Source of the DNA: Tubiluchus corallicola | Taxonomy: Eukaryota > Priapulida > Priapulimorpha > Priapulimorphida > Tubiluchidae | Assembly (NCBI GenBank): GCA_030141605.1 | Contig: JAQGDQ010000735.1 | Coordinates: 1-64,000 of the forward strand | Length of the DNA: 64,000 nucleotides | Direction of reading: 5' to 3' | Part shown: positions 24,130-36,900 of the stretch, in pieces | How the letters are laid out: every line of letters starts with the position of its first letter | How positions within the stretch are numbered: position 1 is the first letter of the stretch | The notes under the pieces: model-generated | Told to the model about the DNA's origin: nothing | The model's database searches: none | The model's input: only the letters and a program-made list of their open reading frames with translations | Program-made: the position numbers and the translations under genes

Positions 24130-24470
24130 CGTTGTTGGTTTACTCTCCTTCTAATATACCGACTGGTATTAAAATAGGAGGTTTTTCGAACGCAGTTCTG
24201 AATAGAATTTATGTTTGAAATTATTTACTTTATTTGCGCTCACTAATGATTCCGGTAATGAGTTCCACAGTATTACTTCGGCTTTTGAAAAACTATGCCG
24301 ATACGTTTCAGCATTAACCCCATGCTTGTACAATTTAACACTATGCCCACGTGTAATGCTTCTGTCGAGTGGAAAACCTGGTTTGCATTGATGTCAGTAA
24401 ATCCCTTAAGAATTTTGAACATTTCAATAAGTCCCCCCACGTCTTATTGTTGAAAGTCGATACAAGTCTA
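24130..24470 (-). mobile_element. Non-LTR retrotransposon, C-terminal part of ORF2 (decayed)
   Basis: Read on the minus strand with frame shifts it gives TRGHSVKLYKHGVNAET, then RHSFSKAEVILWNSLPES, then NNFKHKF. This is the conserved C-terminal block of CR1/L2/Rex-type retrotransposon polyproteins (RGH..KL ... FS.R....WN.LP). It stands head to head with the RT part at 24842-25925. Confidence 0.8.
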
Positions 24471-24841
24471 ATTTTTGCAGTTTCGCTGTTTGCTTATTGG
24501 CGCAACAAAAGCACAGCACACTGGTGTTTACCTAGTGACTAGTATATACTTTCTAAAAGCACAATATTGTTCCTGTAGTGTGTATGCTCAAGAGCTTCTT
24601 ATTATAAGGCACAAGTAAGAAGTTTGCGGGTTGATGATAAGAAAGTCTATGTTTCTTAGCATAGGGTATCAAGTTTATGATGGAGGTGGAGCTAAGGAAT
24701 AAGGAAAGAGCTTCTGGGTGGAAGCTAATGGTAATAATATTAAAATTACGTTCTTATAGTGCCTCTGCAGTTACATTATGTGAGTTACGGTCACCGTCAC
24801 ACAGTCTGGGATCTATTTGCAGTTATATTAATTTAAAGACG

Positions 24842-25925
24842 TTTACACAAATAGTTCTCTGCTTGCCTATCTTGTGGTAACCTAAGACATATATCTTTAA
24901 CTTTAGTCATCTCCAAATGCATAAAACCCATTCTCTGGAACGAGGGATTGCAGTTTTTTTATTAGGACAAAGTAGATATGGCAACACCAGCATGGCTCAC
25001 TTCCTCAGAGATCAACAGTAACTAATTTACCTTCTTGCTTTCAAGAATAACTAGACAGACTGGTTCAATGACTCCTCGCTGCCATGTAATAATGTTCTGT
25101 ACAAAAGCCATTCTCTGGAACAAGGTATTGTGGTTTTTTTTATTAATACAAAGTAAATATGGCAGAACCAGCATGGCTCACTTCCTCAGAGATCAACAGT
25201 AACTAATTTACCTTCTTGCTTTCAAGAATAACCAGATAGACTGGTTCAATGACTCCTAGCTGCCATGTAATAATGTTCTGTATCTTGACTTTAAGAAGCC
25301 TTTCGACTCTGTGCCGCATCAACATCTTTTGGTGAAGATGGAATATGCAGGAATAAGAGGCAGCCTTTTCACACATGTGGTTTCAGTACTTACTTCTTGA
25401 CAACTGCCTTCTACATGTGGTCTTAAATGGCATAAGCGCAAGTTGGAAATATGTCTGCAGTGGCATACTTCATTGCACCCTCAGTGGCCATACTGTCCTA
25501 TATAGGACAACAGTGATAGGTGTATGCTACAATTTGGTGTCAACAAGATTGGAAAATAGTGTGAAGGATGGTTATTGGAGTCTAAAAAAAAGCAAGAGCC
25601 ATCTTTTTTGTGTCTGTCCTAAGAGACAAACTCCATATTATCTTAAAAACTAACCCGTTGAGGATAAATCATCTGTTAAAGATCTTGGCTTCACAATAAT
25701 GAATGATTTATCGTGGAATGACCACATAAGCAAAATCATTTCACAAGCAAGTTATTGCATAGTGTATGATCAAACGTTTCACATCCAAGAAAGCTTCGGT
25801 AATCATTCCGCTTTACAAAGCTTTGTGCGCCCAATTCTTGAAAATGCTTCAGTAGTCTGATCACCACTGTATTCCACTCTTAAAGCCTCTTTGGAAAACG
25901 AACAAAAGTGCCCAGAGTGACCAAT
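24842..25925 (+). mobile_element. Non-LTR retrotransposon reverse transcriptase (decayed)
   Basis: RT blocks appear in order on the plus strand, broken by stops and frame shifts: NLRHISLTLVISK, QHGSLPQRSTVTNL, YLDFKKPFDSVPHQHLL, LHVVLNGISASW, VKDLGFTIMNDLSWNDHISK, FVRPILENASVV. This is the order of CR1/L2/jockey-like ORF2. The catalytic YxDD block between LNGIS and VKDLG is not recognisable. It contains an internal 180-bp tandem duplication. Strongly degraded and certainly inactive. Confidence 0.85.
24921..25280. repeat. 180-bp tandem duplication inside the LINE relic
   Basis: TTCTCTGGAAC at 24931 recurs at 25111, and the two units stay close throughout, including CAGCATGGCTCACTTCCTCA and the CTGCCATGTAATAATGTTCT end. 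The duplicated part covers the RT segment just before the FDSVPH motif. Confidence 0.9.
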
Positions 25926-26553
25926 ACCATAAATGGGGTGATATATAATTTTGTGCAGAGTGTGTAGTGTATCTACCAGAATAGCACTTCAATAGATGGT
26001 TACTTTTCATGTTTTAGCAAATGAAAAACTATAATTCGTAATCAACAAAATTAATCAATGAGTTGTCGATTGGCATTTTTGCCCATGGAATCTTAACGAA
26101 CTTGTTTTAACAATATTTGCTTAACAAAAGGCTTTGCTATATTGTATTGCCATCATTAAAGTATTATTGTATTAAATTTATTGCCATAATCTTACTGTCA
26201 AAATTATGTTAATGATGTTACAAACCAGTATTGGGTAGGAGCGTCGCAAAATTTAGCACTCTAATTTTTTCAGTAATATTAGCAAAGCGTGGTTTTAGTT
26301 TTCAGATGTAGCCACCTAAAAGTAATGCGCAGTCATACTAAGAGCAAGCAGCTCTCCCCCTTCTACATCTTATACTCTACTTTTTTATTATAACCGAAGC
26401 CCATTCACTGCACAAAAAGTCAAGGTATTTAGCTAGTATTGTACATTTTTGTGAGTAACTTTTAAATGTACCTAGCTACTTTGTCAATCTATTAGCCGTA
26501 GCTTAGCTGACTGCAATTTTTTGTAGCTTACCTAATACGGTCACAAACCCACG

Positions 26554-26774
26554 GTTAATTAAATTTTGATACCAAACTTGAAGGACAGGAAAAGTCTATG
26601 TTACGCTTCAAGTTTTCCATTTCCTGCCTTTCCTGCTTCAAATTTCTCACCTTTAATTTTGATATCAGACTGGAAAGACAGGAAAAGTCTGTCTTGCACT
26701 TCAAGTTTTCCATTTCCTGCCTTTCCTGTTTCAAATTTCTCACCTTCCAAGTTTGATATCAGAATTTAATTAAC
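26554..26774. mobile_element. Foldback element just upstream of the choline transporter
   Basis: The ends GTTAATTAAATTTTGATA and, inverted, GTTAATTAAATTCTGATA form terminal inverted repeats of about 35 bp. Between them a polypyrimidine-rich unit (CAAGTTTTCCATTTCCTGCC) is present twice in direct orientation. It ends about 255 bases before the transporter ATG. Confidence 0.8.
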
Positions 26775-27029
26775 TGTAATGCCACTATTGTAGTATAAAC
26801 ATGTTTTTCTAAATCAACATAAACTTCAGATGTGATGAACTCAAGAATGAACACCATTTATGCCTACTTTTAGAATTATTCATGGCTTGATCAAACTGAA
26901 AGTAACAGCAGTGGATTTCAGCAATGATTAATCAAAAATTGATTGCTCTTTTATTGTATTTATAATGTTTGGCGGATTTTTTCAGTTGTGTCAGTCGAGG
27001 ATTGATGGTGTGCATTTGACATCAGCAAA

Positions 27030-30000
27030 ATGGCTGTGGATATAATTGGAATTTTTGTACTGGTTATACTCTACTTTATCATTCTCATTATTGGTGTTTG
27101 GGCTGCAAAACGGAGCAAACAGATTCTTGGGGAACAAGAGAACAGTGATGAACCAGTTAACATGGCAATGATTGCCAATCGAAAACTTGGCACTTTTGTT
27201 GGAATCTGTACAATGACAGGTAACATTTAGTAAGAATATTGCCTAGCAACCACAAAACTTGTGTTGTGATAGCACTGAGCAATATTTATTTTTCTTCTCT
27301 CTTTCTCCAAGTTTTCCTGTTTCGCTTTTGACTTTTCTTGTTTCTGCACCACTTTTTTTATCGCTCTCCTGCTTCCTTTTTCTGAAACTATTTTTTCCTA
27401 ACTGTTTATAATTATGTGCATGCACGTTAATTCTAGCTTTATTGTTTGTTCAATAATTTCAACATAAACATATTTTCAATAATTTTCATATTTTCATAAA
27501 TTTAGTTACTTTAAAAAAATTTCAGCTACATACATCTGTGGCAGTTACATCAATGGTACAGCAGAATCGGTGGCAAATTATGGCCTTGTGTGGACTCTAG
27601 CTCCACCAGGAATATTTTTAGGAATGATAATTGGTATGTATTTTCTGTGTGTCGGCAAAAGCCCAAAAGTCTAAAAACAACATCTTACAAAAACATAGGT
27701 TGCAGTTTGAATTTTTCTATTCATTATACTCAGGTTACCTTGAAATTCTTGTGAGTATTTTTCTTACATATTATTACAGTATAAGCCTTTTCACAAGTTT
27801 CATTGTGCGCACGTACAGTTGCTGTAAGTCAAAGGTTAAGTGAACTACAGTAACAAGTCTTAACTACTTGTAATCGTTATGTGATGTGGGTAAAGCAAAG
27901 CTGTCTGTTATAACAGTTCAGTAACATCAGTTATTTTATGTGAAGTTTACTTAATTATGCATTGGTCTGTGCGTAGAGTGATTTACTAACAGGATCTTGC
28001 TTGGGAACAAGAAAAAATGAACTAGGTAAAGTTTTAGCTAGCTTTTAAACTGTTACTGTTACACTGTATGGGCTGCAAGACGTCGTCAAGTGTACACAAA
28101 TTCATTGTCTAGTACACTTAACCTTTCATTTTTTCAATATCAATTGCTGGAATTGTGAAAAGGCTTTTAAATTCACTGCATGTATAATGGTTTTTACGAA
28201 CCAACTGATTTGTTATTAAACAGAACCAAAACAGTAACTTCATATACATTATGCTCAGTGGTCTACTGAAAATAGACTGTAAGTTAAAGTTAACTGGATA
28301 TATATATATATATATATGTATACAACAATTAAAGGTCTATGTAACCCTCACGGACACTGAAGTTTTTTTCAACGCATTATTATGATTACACATAGAATTC
28401 AGAGTCTTTATTAAACAAAACAGACTTATAATTTTTTCTGGTGATTTTCGAATGCGTGCATTGCTGTAAAGATCGCCATGTTTCGCGTCTCTGGCAAGAA
28501 TGACGTGCGAGGTGCAAAAAGCATCTTTGTTTACCAATCTTTAGGTACATCGTGACTGCACTTATTACGTTATTCGTCTCGCACAACAAAAATGGCAGTT
28601 CTTCAAATTTTATACTGCTAACAACCAAATGATAAAAAATCAAAAGAAACAAGTTTTGCAGCCTCGTCTCCATTATGATTACTCTACGGCAGTAGTACTA
28701 CTAGACATGGAGCAAAAGAACTAATTAAGTTCACTAACTCGCACTATCATTTTCACGCTTCAGCCACGGATGAGCCATGCCTTGCATTTACAGCTTGTAA
28801 CTTCACAACTGCAAAAATTTACCTTCTGGGTAATTTATGAGAGCAAGTATATCCTACATTCTGCAAACAACTTAAGTGGACCTGCTCTTAAATATAGTGG
28901 CAGATTAGCTTAAGGACTGATCAGATAAATAAACGAGGTTTGCCTTAAGAGCAAGTATAGCCACATTATGTAAACCACTTAAGTAGACCTTTCTCTTAAA
29001 TTTAGCATATAATGCAATTCTTGCTGAGTTTATTAGCTAGCCAATTAACAAGCCATGAGTTATTATAGGAAATAGTGTAAAACCTGATGTGTGTCAAACA
29101 TACAAACTTACTTGTAACATATTTTTGTAGGTGGCCTGTTTTTTGCAAAGAGGATGAGAGAGCGCAACTATGTGACCCTTTTAGATCCATTTGAAGAAAA
29201 GTTTGGCCAAAAAATGGCTGGTATTTTGTTTGTTGCTGCTCTCTTTGCAGGTAATTGGCCAATGTTTTATTAGTATGGAAAATTTAAAAAAAATGGTTAG
29301 GGGTTTTTCAAATGTTTTTTATGTTGCATTTTTGCATAAAATGCAACATATTTTAAAAAAGTATATACTGCAGACTCATGTAAAGCTGTAAGGTTCCTAC
29401 GTGGCCTACTTGGTCAATTCTCCAAAGAACAATTGTGTGTAATTTGCTAAAAAAATGATTTGAAATAAATGAATTACGGAATTTAAAGTAAGTAATTAAG
29501 TAAGGTAAATGCTTTAAAAGTTCAGTTCTTAACAGTTTGTGACCATATGGCATTTTTTCTACTGACGAAGTGAATTTGTAACATATGACTTAATCTGCAT
29601 GAAATTGTCATCTAATTTTATCAATAGTTTTCTGCCCACATTGTAAATTAGTCTGTGCTTTCCTCGAATGTTGACTGCAGCTGTTTTTAATGTCTTATTG
29701 TTGAGCTTGGATTAAATTATACAGTATTATCACTGAGTTTTTCTGGCTGTCTGCATAAAATCAAACATTTTTTTTATTTGCAGCTTCAAAAATGGTAAAC
29801 ACCGTAAGGCTAAAATTCACAGTTCCCCACATGCAAGAAGTTAATTCGTGAAGCGGATTAGGGTTAGGGTCACGGTTAGGGTATTTAAATTGTGTGGGGG
29901 AATTGTAAACTACTTTCCAACCTAAAATTATTTTCTGAATTTTCATCTTAACTATTGTATTTAAACAGACATATTTTGGACGTCTTCTGTTATGGCTGCA

Positions 30001-33000
30001 TTGGGTACAAGTATAGCCGTGGTTATTAATATGGATACAACATTGTCAATCATCATATCATCCGCTGTCGCTGTCCTGTATACCGTGATTGGTCAGATGA
30101 TCTCCGTTGCTTATACTGATGTTATACAACTTGCATTTATGGCTTTTGGACTAGTAAGTTTTGGTTTTTTTGTATAAATCTAATTTTGTTATAATACTTG
30201 TCAGACAATGAGCAGAAAAAATGTTAAGAGCCCAGCATTCAAGCAAGTGGCAGGAAGTGGACCAGGGGAAGCATTGTTTTTGTCATTGCTATTGTACATC
30301 CATTGACTACAAAACTATGACTTGTTTGTACTCTTATGTCGAAAGTTTTTTATGAATGCCCTATAACCAAAGCTTGATTAATTAATGAAATAAAGCTACA
30401 GTTATGATGGACAAGTAAAGCAAACAATTGCCAATAGTGGAGGACAATAGTAACCTAAGCCAGTAGCTACTGTTTTGCTTAGAAAAGGCAAATTGCAGAT
30501 TTACAAATAAATCTGATGGCAGTTATTATTTCCTAATGTAGCAGAAAATTAATATCAAGCTTGCTAGAAGTAAATATGCTAAATCTGTCACTTATGCGGT
30601 ACATTTTAGAGTCTTTTTTGCAAACTGCTGTTCTGAGCCCGTAGTGTAAAGTTGGTATAGCCTGATTACATGAGTTCGAAAGAAGCCGCAAGTCTTGCAA
30701 GTATTCCAGAACACAACTACAAGACGATTTGGTGTTAGTAGGACTTATACACAACATTAGGCTAATAATACAATAATGTGGCTACTGCAATGCAAATAGA
30801 TTACCCTAGCAATTACTACAGCTATCACTGCAAAGAACTTGACTGTGAAATTAATAGGTGACAAACAATTAAACAAAAATACCGTAAATAACTGATGGTT
30901 TGTCACACCAGGTATATACCACAATGGATAATACTCCTATCTTATGTCTGGAGAATTGCAGACTTGATACTGTCTTACTAAATGCCTTAAAATGGTGCCA
31001 TTGTGACTGTGTTGCCTAGACTGGTGACAAAAAAGACAAAATGTGGATGTAAATAAACTCTGTTATGCAGACATAGTTAGTTTTTTTATTTATTAAGAAT
31101 ATTTATAAAATATACAGTATTATATAAACTTCAGTTATAGATCATCCGTAAAGAAAACTTTCTAGGGAAGAGTACAAACAGGTCACAGTTTTGTACCATT
31201 TGAGAACGTAATAAATAATAAATAAATAAAAATAAAAGATGAAACTGGCAGGCTATATTAGCTTTAATGCCAGCCTGTATTATGAAATGACAAACACGAT
31301 CAAGTATATAAATTTATAGTTGGTGAAATTTGCAGTATAGTAGACGAGCATTATGTTCCTTTTTGAGTTGTAGTCCACCACTTTAAGTAATATTATGAGG
31401 ATTTCATAAGTAAGGGGCTGATCAATTTCAGTATATGAAGTTTTAATGTAATCATACCCTTCAGTTAACAGTTACAATCAATTTTCTACTCATAATGTAC
31501 AAGTAGTAACATTTTTTGTAGTGAAATATCTAGTGCTGACTAAATTTATATACTAGCATGTTGGCAGTTGCTTTTTTTTCAGTTTCTCAGTTTGCCGTTC
31601 GTTTTTACCAATACTAATGTTGGAAGCATTGTTACAAATTCTGATGAGTGGTTAGGCTCTCTGCCGAGTGATGAAATAGCAGTATGGCTGGATTTCTTTA
31701 TCGTAATGGTAATGAAAGTTTAACTTACTTACTTTGAAACTTAAACAGATGTAATGGACATTTGATGATGATACAACTGCAAACTAAGATCGTTTTCTGT
31801 TGGTATTAATAACTTTTTTTTACCAACTGTGAGGCTGGTAAAACCAAATTTTAACCAAAGATTTTTACTCCCTCACTAATTTGTAGTAAAAATTTTTGGC
31901 ATGTTTCTTCAAGTGCTCTTGGCGTGTTTCTTCAAGTATGCTTTGACGCAATAGTCAAGTACATTTGGCTATTCGTCGGTCAAGATCGTGCTTCCATGAT
32001 AAAAGACTTGTGCGAAACGACAAGAACCACAAAGAGTTATAAACTAAGTCTTAAATGGAATTCTAAGGCCAATAAACATTTTCTTAACACAATTATTAAA
32101 CCATCTATAAAACGGAGCTAACCAGATTCTGCTCACAATTTACTTTGGCAACATTGCAAACTGCTGAACATTGTCATATTTCCGGTGAGTTCAAATTATC
32201 CATTCATATCCTTTTATTTTCAGATATTTGGTTCTATTCCTTGGCAATCATACTTTCAGCGAGTTTTGTCAGCCAAATCTGGTCAACATGCACAGGTGTT
32301 TTCAATCATTGGCTCATTTGGTGCTCTTCTGCTTGCTGTTCCGCCAGTTCTTTTGGGTGCAGCTGGAGTTGTAGCTAGTATGTTATTATTAGCGATTTAG
32401 TATACATTAATCATAATGTAATCATTAATGGGGCCAAACAATTGGTTCTTCTCTAATTCATGGTTCAAGATTTCTCTCTAATTAGGACTGTCTATGGTCA
32501 GTTTTTTGTTTTCTGACTATTACAGTAACTAACAATCATTATATGAATTGTATGCCAATTGCCCACATTATTGGATATAATGTTTTCTCATAGAAGTAGT
32601 ACTGCTAAGTTCAGTTTGCTCTTGTATATCAACCATAAGTCATCTGTAAAACTTCTTGGCATAAATCGAGCGCAAGAATTTCGTATTAATTAGTAAAATT
32701 TATCTGTATGAATTAAATGCAATGATCATTAACTCGATACATAATTTACCTTTTGTGTAGTATGATGTATCTTTTAAGTCTTAAGAAAAAAGTGTCATAT
32801 TAAAATAATAATCTCTACATCAGAAATGATGAAAAATTAAGATGTATGGAAGATTTGTCTAGTTCCTTTGTAAATTGCTCTTTCTCTATGTTTTTGTGTA
32901 TTTTCTTCATACTTTTATTTTTTTCTGTTTTTGCTTTGCAATCTTTGTCATGTAAGAAAATTTTTAGTATATGATAAAAATTTGTATGCTTCATTTAAAT

Positions 33001-36000
33001 GACAGCAAATAAGTCTATTTTCGAGGCTTTCTATTTTTCATGATTAATTACTTTTTGCTTGTCTCTTATTTTAAATATTTGTACTAAGCAAAAGCTTGTT
33101 AATAAGCCTTTTCACAGTTTCTTTTTGCACACGCGCAGTTGCTGTAGGTCAAAGGTTAAGCATTCCACCGCAACTAGTCTTAACTATAACCGTCATGTAG
33201 TTGAGGATAAAGCAAAGCCCAGTCCAGTAACTTCAGTTGTTTTACATTGCTGGAACTGTGAAATGGTTTATTCTTGGAAACATTTTTGTTCCATAACAAT
33301 TTGGGACACCGCTTGCAATGATTGTTCTACAATGAAAAATAGCATTTTGTTTCAGATTGGACAGACACATCATATGGTGCGAGTCCAGTTGCAAACAACG
33401 AGAGCGAAAAGATGCTGCCTTTAGTTTTAGACAACTTTACTCCACCTGCCGTATCATTACTTGGTAAGAAATGGCACTTTCATAGTACTTTGGTTAATCG
33501 TGCGCGTTTCTTTTTTTAACATAGGATCGTGTACCAAAAAATGCATCATAAAAAGATCACCAAAAAGAAAAAAATAGATTTTAGCCCCTAAGTATATGCT
33601 AATATAAGGAAAGTTCCAAAGAAGAAGCTCATGGTACAATGTTCATTAATTTTTGTTGGGATATAATAGAGGTTTTACAATAGAATGTGATGTTATTGGA
33701 TGTTTACTGAAAAACAAAGAATTGCTTAGTAGCTTTCAAACAGAAGTTGGTTATCTCATTTTTGGCCCGTTTTGCTTTCAAACAGAATTTTGTATTAAAA
33801 ACAACCAAAACCAGTGGCCTGTAAAGAGTGTATTATACGTTTGACTCTGTTTTTCTTGTTTCAGCTACAATATGACTTTTCTGCAAAGGGAATGTGTGTT
33901 CAACTTAATATTCCGTGTTTTGACACTATAATTCTAAAATGTCTTTATTCACTTAAAGGAAAACCGGATAATTGTGTAAACACGAGTTCATAATAAAGAA
34001 TGCTCTAAAATATTGAAAACTACAATAGCTTATTTTAAATCAAAGCTTAGATTAAATAATAATTACCTCTGATACTGAAATTTTGTTAAACTTTCAAAGC
34101 TACGCCGGCTCAGTGAATCTATTAAGATTGGCAGCGGCGCCTTTTTGTCACATGCACATGGCCGACAAATAAAAGGCGGTACCATGATCATGAACTGCTG
34201 TGTTAGTTTCATGACGTCATATGATGTAAAGCCCACTTTTCGTGACATCATGCATTTAAACAGTACTGTAACACCTATGCAAATGTGCTTGACGCACAAG
34301 TGAAGACGCCTGCAATTGCACAAACTGTGGTTAGTTTCTGACGTAAGCAATAACTGTGTTCGGTTGCCGTTAATTAACTTTCTAAGCTAATTATTCAAAC
34401 ATAAGGAACAATTGTTAACTTTTATAGGCAAGAAAATGTATATTTTGGATAGTAAATTAAAATGAGATTGAATCTAAACAATCGTCCGGTCTTCCTTTAG
34501 AAACAGACTGTCTGTAAGTTGTAAAACTTTGGTGCTGAGCATATGGAACAGTGAATGTAGGTTTCAATCAAAAATTCACCCGCACTGGTTGAAAATTGTA
34601 TATGTACCAAACAGCCAAATGTTATTTTTACTGTAATTTTTTTGCTGAGATTTTACTGTATATAATGTGAATGAAATGTCCGGGGATGTGGAGGTGGTGT
34701 TTGTATGTGCTGTATATAATATTGTCTTTTATTTATTTTTGCGGTATGCTATTATGTTTTATTTTATGCCTTTTCTAAATTTCTAAAATAAAGGTTTAAA
34801 CTGAAATTTAATTCAATTTTTATGGTGTGTACTTTTTAAGCTGGACTTGGTATAGATGAAGAAAGAGTTTAAGCTGGACTTGGTATAGATGAAGAAAGAG
34901 AGACAGTGGCATGTGCATAAGAATGCCATGTGTGTATGTAGATGACCAGATGTCCATACCTAGGCCACTCTTGAAGAAGATTCAAATGCCTCAATATTTT
35001 CCAAATGCACCTAAAACTGCCATTATATTTTCGCATGACGTTTCATTGCAATGTATGTCATAGTTGAAAACAAAACAGAACTGAAGCTTATGATGTTTTA
35101 TCATTAAAAATTATTTGTAGGTTTATGTGCCATTGCGGCTGCTGTGATGTCATCAATGGATTCTGCCATATTGGGATCCAGTTCCATGTTTACGCACAAC
35201 ATTTACAAAATTTTACTGCGACCCAAGGTATATAACGCTTTCTTTTCGTGCATGATATGTGGTATTTGGCGTGCAATATGCCTGTGCAGTATGTTGTGTA
35301 TGATAAATTCGTAAGTATAGTGATGAAAGCTTCTCCTTTTTAATGACTGACTAAATTCTTGTCCCAAAACACAAAACAGTTTGATATCTAGAATAAAAGA
35401 TTTTATTTTGATATTTGAAGTCTCTTATTTGCAAACAATGCCTAGTTTTAATGAAAAACAGAGTTGTAATAAGCTGAATTAATACAAATCACAGAAAGCT
35501 GCTTTTTCTACTAATTTATCTGTATGAGTGAGAGGACTATATGTTGGCACATCATGTTAACTTAAATTGCTATATGAAAACATCCAGAATGTGTATCGGG
35601 AAATGTAGGAAATGCGGCCATACTATTAAAGTTACACTATGAATTTGAATACCACAAGAGCATAGCAGTCATAAATTAAAAAGAGGAGACACTTGCACAC
35701 TACACAATATTATTTTGGATGAGGTATTCCGTGAATTTAAATATTTCGAATTCCTGTTTGACCTTTTTGTATATGTCACCTTGAATATGACTGTTTGAGA
35801 AATACTTTGCAGTATAAGTATCATTTTCTAATTTTTCTAATTTCACTTTGCAACTCGCATACTGCAGGTAGTTTACTGTTACTAGTATGTTGTTAGTAGA
35901 CTATAACTATATTATTGACGCAGATGCATATACAAAACATTTTTTGTGAAATTATGCTGAGCAGCTTGTTTTCAACTGCTAGTTTTATGAAATCCAAAAC

Positions 36001-36720
36001 TTCCTTATGTTCATCTTGTTGTCTTTGGCATTTGGCTTCAGAGGCAAGTTGCTCTAAATTATTGTTTTAGCAGCTGAATTCATATAAAGAATTCTCACAT
36101 AGCAAAATAAAAGTTCTTTTCTTTTTCAGGCATCAGGGAAAGAGCTGCTGTATGTTCAACGTGTGTCAATAGTAGTAGTAGGCGTGGTCTCCTGTACAGT
36201 AGCATTGACTGTTTCAACCATTTATGGAATGTTCATTATAGCTGCTGATCTGGTTTTTGTGGCTCTTTTACCACAACTCATCGCATCCGTATACTTTACC
36301 CGTGTGAATACGTACGGATCGTTTCTTGGCTTTCTTACGGCAGTTGTTCTACGTGTTCTAGCTGGTGAACCTTCGTTGCAGTTACCAACCTACATATTTT
36401 ATGGAGGTTTATATGACGCGGAGAAAGGACATTTGTTTCCATATCGGACGTTTGCTATGTTGTCATCTTTGACATTGATTCTCAGCATATCCTATATCAT
36501 GTTCTGGTTATTTAAATTTTGCAAGCTCCCGCTATGTTTCGATATTTTACAGTGTTTTAGTGAAGAAATAAAAACTACTCAACCAGAAAAGATGGTAGTA
36601 GAAAATAGAGCTTTCTGGGCAAGTGAGAATTTTCATAACTTCAAAGTGGCTGAAGTGAATCAGCCTTTAGGCCGGTCGAGTGAGTGGCCTGATGGTGAAA
36701 ATCACATTTGTAAATTTTGA
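27030..36720 (+). CDS. SLC5A7: High-affinity choline transporter family protein (CHT/SLC5A7), complete
   Basis: Sodium-coupled choline uptake at the plasma membrane, which limits acetylcholine synthesis in cholinergic neurons. Nine GT-AG exons: 27030-27219, 27526-27633, 29131-29250, 29969-30153, 31583-31708, 32224-32377, 33356-33463, 35121-35227, 36130-36720. All phases agree: 1689 bases, 562 aa (human 580). It has the many hydrophobic segments of the SLC5 fold. Close matches to human CHT include [74 protein letters not shown] and [10 protein letters not shown]. Relative to human, the position-62 Trp is Tyr (residue 66), the position-91 Tyr is Ile (residue 93), and two residues are missing just before the latter. 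The C-tail is short. The ATG context is GCAAAATGG. An acceptor-like TTTTTTCAG 45 bases upstream suggests a non-coding first exon. AATAAA lies at 36895. An ortholog or a CHT-like paralog are both possible. Confidence 0.93.
27781..28168. mobile_element. MITE family A, copy 2
   Basis: TIRs ATAAGCCTTTTCACAAG and, inverted, AAAAGCCTTTTCACAATTCC. DR1-like AAGTCAAAGGTTA at 27826-27838. The interior matches the copy at 46818-47202 (shared ACTTAATTATGCATT and CAAGTGTACACAAA). It lies in transporter intron 2. Confidence 0.85.
28298..28317. repeat. (AT)n microsatellite
   Basis: About ten AT repeats in transporter intron 2. Confidence 0.95.
29812..29911. mobile_element. Small inverted-repeat element with telomere-like core, copy 2
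   Basis: Ends TTCACAGTTCCCCACATG and, inverted, GTTTACAATTCCCCCACAC. The core holds GGATTAGGGTTAGGGT and CGGTTAGGG. It lies in transporter intron 3 and ends 57 bases before the acceptor of exon 4. Confidence 0.8.
33102..33272. mobile_element. MITE family A, copy 3 (internally deleted)
   Basis: Both TIRs remain (ATAAGCCTTTTCACAGTT and inverted AAACCATTTCACAGTTCC) but the middle is shortened to about 170 bp in all. DR1 AGGTCAAAGGTTA at 33146-33158. It ends 83 bases before the acceptor of transporter exon 7. Confidence 0.8.
34835..34900. repeat. Two perfect 33-bp tandem units
   Basis: TTTAAGCTGGACTTGG through GAAGAAAGAG is repeated without change in transporter intron 7, indicating a recent duplication. 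Confidence 0.9.
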
Positions 36721-36894
36721 AGTTTGTTCTAATGATTTAAGCATGAATTGTTGAATTCCACATCAAGTGAATGGACAGCCAGAGCATCCAGCAAGTGCAA
36801 GAAACAATCTGAAAATCATCCGGTAAATTTTATATTTTGTATTATGATTTAGTGTTTTATTAGGGCTACTGTGATATGATGGGATTTTATTGAA

Positions 36895-36900
36895 AATAAA
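36895..36900 (+). terminator. Likely poly(A) signal of the choline transporter
   Basis: AATAAA, 175 bases after the stop codon and followed by a GT-rich stretch (CCTGGGGTTTTCG). It is the first such hexamer downstream in an otherwise plain 3' UTR. Confidence 0.6.

Noticed and set aside
31924-32121. A 65-aa plus-strand open frame in transporter intron 5
   Set aside because: Not homologous to the transporter; the flanking exons join in phase without it.
33059-33424. A 121-aa plus-strand open frame
   Set aside because: It runs through the MITE and then through transporter exon 7 in the wrong frame.
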